DNA of 64,000 nt. It comes from Paraclostridium ghonii (GTDB taxonomy: Bacteria > Bacillota > Clostridia > Peptostreptococcales > Peptostreptococcaceae). The notes under the pieces were generated by a model. It did not search any database. It was given only the letters and a program-made list of their open reading frames with translations, and was not told the DNA's origin. A program made the translations under genes and the position numbers. Below, piece after piece: positions 61,652 to 64,000 of the stretch; within the stretch, counting starts at the first letter, position 1, and every line of letters starts with the position of its first letter. The stretch lies in the NCBI RefSeq assembly GCF_030815085.1, contig NZ_JAUSWG010000001.1. One strand, 5' to 3'.

Positions 61652-63934
61652 ATGGGATATAAGTTGATATATATACTAAATATATCGATTTTGCTAGCTA
61701 GTGGATTTTGTGTTTTTTCTTATGCTAGTAAAAATAAAATTGTTCTGACTGGAATGGTTGCAATATCTATAGTTTTAAACTTTTTTAATTTTAGTCAATT
61801 ACCTCATTTGTATGTTGTATCATGGATTATTGGTTTTATAATCATACATACTGTGTATAATTCAAATATAAGAAAATATAAATACAGAGAGCTTAAAATA
61901 GGTTCTTTGTGTTTATTATTTTTATTAATGATATTTTTTAACAAGCATTTTTTTAAGCTAAATATTGTTATCAATTTATCTATAAGCTTAGGCGTATTAT
62001 ATACAACTTTAAGAAAATACATTAAAAAGAATACAGAGAAAAACAAAAGCATAGTAGTTGAATTGAAAATATTAAAAAATAAACTTAAAAATAAAATTGA
62101 TAATTTAAAATGCATTAAAGAAGATACAAAAAGCTTATTAGAAATATTAAATAATAAAAAAGAAATTCTAAACATAATATTAGAACAAAATAATAAGTGT
62201 GTAATTTTAATAGATAAATATGGTTATATCTCGAATGAAGACAGTAGTTTTTCTAATGTTTGGAAAGAATATGCATATTGCAATTACAAAATAAAGTTCT
62301 CACAATTCTTAAACAAAAGCGTAGAAAATAGTACAGAAGTATTATTAGATTTACAACAGGTATATGATATAGGTATTAAAATTAATAGAGAGGTCATAAG
62401 CAAAGACAATAGATACTTTGATTGTGAGTATACACCCTTAAAAGTCAATAATAAAATAATGGGAGTTATATGTATAATGACTGATATAACTTATAAAAAA
62501 TATTCGCAAAAAATTATTGATTACAATAAGATTAAATATAAAAAAACTGTAGAGACTATACCTCATACTATTGTTGTAACAAAAAACAATGAAATTATTT
62601 ACAATAACAATAACAATTTAGAAATAGATATATATGATAGCAGTTTAAAAGAGTTTATATTAAGTACAAAAGAAAAAGGAAGTTTTGTAGGAAATATAAA
62701 TAAATATACTAATAAGTATTTAAATATGGACAAAGCAAGTTTCAAAGAAAATAATATACAAAAAGAAATAGCTATAATAAGAGATGTTACAGAGTATAAT
62801 TTACTTTTAAAAAGTATAGAGCAAAGTGCTAAAAATTATATATCTCTAGTAAGTGCTATTCCACAAGGAATATATATATATGATTTTGAGACTAAAAAAA
62901 CTACTTATGTAAATGAAGTGCTTTTAAATATGTCTGGATTTGAAAACTTAGGTGAATTCAACAATAGTCATATCATTGAAGATATTTCTTGGGTTTTAAA
63001 TAAATTTGGTCAAGATGTCAAATTTATACGACATAAGATACAAAATAATAAAGGTAAATATATAGATGTAGAATTAGGGGGAATTACCCTGGAAATAAAT
63101 AATAAAATGACATGTATAGGAATAATGAATGATATAACTGAAAAGGTAAAAGCAGAAAAAATAGAGAGAGAAATTGCTAAGAAAAAATTAGAATATAAGC
63201 AAAAAAATCATTTTTTTATAAACATGTCACATGAGTTAAAAACACCATTAAACTTGATAATGTCATCTAATCAATTAATACAATCTGTTTTTAAAGATGA
63301 AATATCAAACAATAAAAATGGGCTTATAACAGATGTAACCAAATCAGTACAAAAACAAAGTTATATATCACTAAGACTTATAGAAAACATAATAACATTG
63401 ACTAAATTAGAAGCAGATTTTTATAAGCCGAAGGTAGATTGTTATGATGTTGTAAGTATGGTTGAAGACATAATAATTGAAATAAATAAATACTCTATAG
63501 ACGATAAAATAGAATTTATATTTGATACAAATATAGAAGAAAAATTAATAAGGGTAGATCCTTATGATATAGAGCGAATTATGTTATTATTATTTAGTAA
63601 GTTGATAAAACAATCAATACAAAATAGTACTATATATGTTGAAATTATAGATAACATAAAGGGTTTAAATATATATATCAAGAATATAGGTGGACATGAT
63701 AAAGATGCGTATTTAAACAATCAATCAAAAGAAAATATAAATATGAATTTAGAAGTTGCGAAATCTATAATTAAAATATATGGAGGATCAATAAACGTAA
63801 TAGAAAATACAACTAGTATAGAGGTAGAAATAAATATCGATATAAAAGAAAAAATCGATTATGATGAAAAGAAAATTTGCATATTAAATAAAGAATCCAT
63901 TTACGCTGAATATTCTATGATTAATGCATTATAA
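61652..63934 (+). CDS. Membrane PAS sensor with intact H-box but degenerate ATPase domain (sensor B)
   Basis: 760 residues with the same layout as sensor A: about five membrane helices (about 4-22, 28-46, 52-69, 83-97, 103-120), coiled coil (125-175), three PAS-like domains (about 178-280, 295-380, 392-497), HisKA, HATPase-like. The H-box is textbook: FFINMSHELKTPLN with His527 and Glu528. The HATPase is not: the N-box reads LLLFSKLIK (Lys650 for Asn), G1 reads KNIGGHD, the F-box and G2 are unrecognisable, and the lid is about a dozen residues shorter than in A. It can likely be phosphorylated but not bind ATP. Ribosome binding site aggggg. Confidence 0.87.
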   Translation: MGYKLIYILNISILLASGFCVFSYASKNKIVLTGMVAISIVLNFFNFSQLPHLYVVSWIIGFIIIHTVYNSNIRKYKYRELKIGSLCLLFLLMIFFNKHFFKLNIVINLSISLGVLYTTLRKYIKKNTEKNKSIVVELKILKNKLKNKIDNLKCIKEDTKSLLEILNNKKEILNIILEQNNKCVILIDKYGYISNEDSSFSNVWKEYAYCNYKIKFSQFLNKSVENSTEVLLDLQQVYDIGIKINREVISKDNRYFDCEYTPLKVNNKIMGVICIMTDITYKKYSQKIIDYNKIKYKKTVETIPHTIVVTKNNEIIYNNNNNLEIDIYDSSLKEFILSTKEKGSFVGNINKYTNKYLNMDKASFKENNIQKEIAIIRDVTEYNLLLKSIEQSAKNYISLVSAIPQGIYIYDFETKKTTYVNEVLLNMSGFENLGEFNNSHIIEDISWVLNKFGQDVKFIRHKIQNNKGKYIDVELGGITLEINNKMTCIGIMNDITEKVKAEKIEREIAKKKLEYKQKNHFFINMSHELKTPLNLIMSSNQLIQSVFKDEISNNKNGLITDVTKSVQKQSYISLRLIENIITLTKLEADFYKPKVDCYDVVSMVEDIIIEINKYSIDDKIEFIFDTNIEEKLIRVDPYDIERIMLLLFSKLIKQSIQNSTIYVEIIDNIKGLNIYIKNIGGHDKDAYLNNQSKENINMNLEVAKSIIKIYGGSINVIENTTSIEVEINIDIKEKIDYDEKKICILNKESIYAEYSMINAL

Positions 63935-63975
63935 ATAGGATATCTCAAAATTTATTTTGAGATATCCTATTTTGA
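63934..63975 (+). terminator. Rho-independent terminator after the sensor pair
   Basis: AATAGGATATCTCAAAA pairs with TTTTGAGATATCCTATT around TTTA, followed by TTTG. It ends the two-gene unit; no response regulator gene follows within it. Confidence 0.85.
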
Positions 63976-64000
63976 ATTTAAAAAAGCGCAAATAAAGCTG

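Noticed and set aside
1..64000. Insertion sequence, prophage or skin remnant
   Set aside because: No transposase, serine recombinase, terminal repeats of IS size or phage gene run was seen; the only recombinase-like gene is the XerD paralogue at its normal syntenic place.

Overview
This is a strongly A+T-rich chromosomal window from a spore-forming Firmicute, most likely a member of the Peptostreptococcaceae (the Clostridioides, Paraclostridium, Romboutsia and Paeniclostridium group). The grounds are codon use, the order of the sporulation and lipid genes, a FapR-FabK type fatty-acid cluster, a sigK without a pro-sequence next to a class B penicillin-binding protein, and a Spo0A clearly related to but different from the C. 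difficile protein as I remember it. Almost all of it is core genome. I see no phage, insertion sequence, CRISPR array, tRNA or rRNA gene. Nearly every gene lies on the + strand; the exceptions are rpmB, ylbJ and tmcAL.

Layout. 1-7006: rsmB (cut by the left edge), rlmN, prpC, prkC, rsgA, rpe and thiN, a translation and Ser/Thr-signalling cluster. 7110-7599: a 48-residue membrane protein, the tiny spore coat anchor gene spoVM, and rpmB in opposite orientation. 7807-13544: an Asp23 protein, fakA, recG, rsmD, coaD and a coiled-coil protein. 13759-16328 (- strand): ylbJ and tmcAL. 16640-18698: ackA, yceD, rpmF. 18890-25661: fapR-plsX-fabH-fabK-fabD-fabG-acpP-fabF, the whole type II fatty-acid pathway behind a FapR operator. 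25768-30903: the eight-gene spoIIIA operon. 31141-42408: asp23, nusB, a TsaD paralogue, xseAB, ispA, a DUF212 membrane protein, dxs, tlyA, recN, spoIVB and spo0A. 42505-53080: cca, steA-steB, two glycosyltransferase-type proteins, DUF3866, nudF, spoIIM, a XerD-like protein, deoB, pdp. 53219-59118: mltG, trmR, trhP1, udk, a spore-type PBP and sigK. 59248-63934: two large membrane sensor proteins.

How it fits together. Sporulation is the main theme: spo0A, spoIVB, spoIIIAA-AH, spoIIM, spoVM, ylbJ, sigK and the PBP beside sigK. Lipid supply (fab cluster, fakA, ispA, dxs), envelope work (mltG, PBP, SteAB cluster) and translation or tRNA modification (rsmB, rlmN, rsmD, tlyA, trmR, trhP1, tmcAL, cca) make up most of the rest.

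The most unusual feature is the last gene pair. Both proteins have the same membrane-PAS-PAS-PAS-HisKA-HATPase layout, but the first keeps a sound ATP-binding domain and has Lys in place of the phospho-accepting His, while the second keeps a textbook H-box and has lost its ATP-binding motifs. Together they would make one working histidine kinase. Other points worth a look are a XerD-position recombinase lacking most of its catalytic residues, a family of three structured intergenic repeats of which two bracket an asp23 gene, and hairpins that cover the ribosome binding sites of three sporulation-associated genes.
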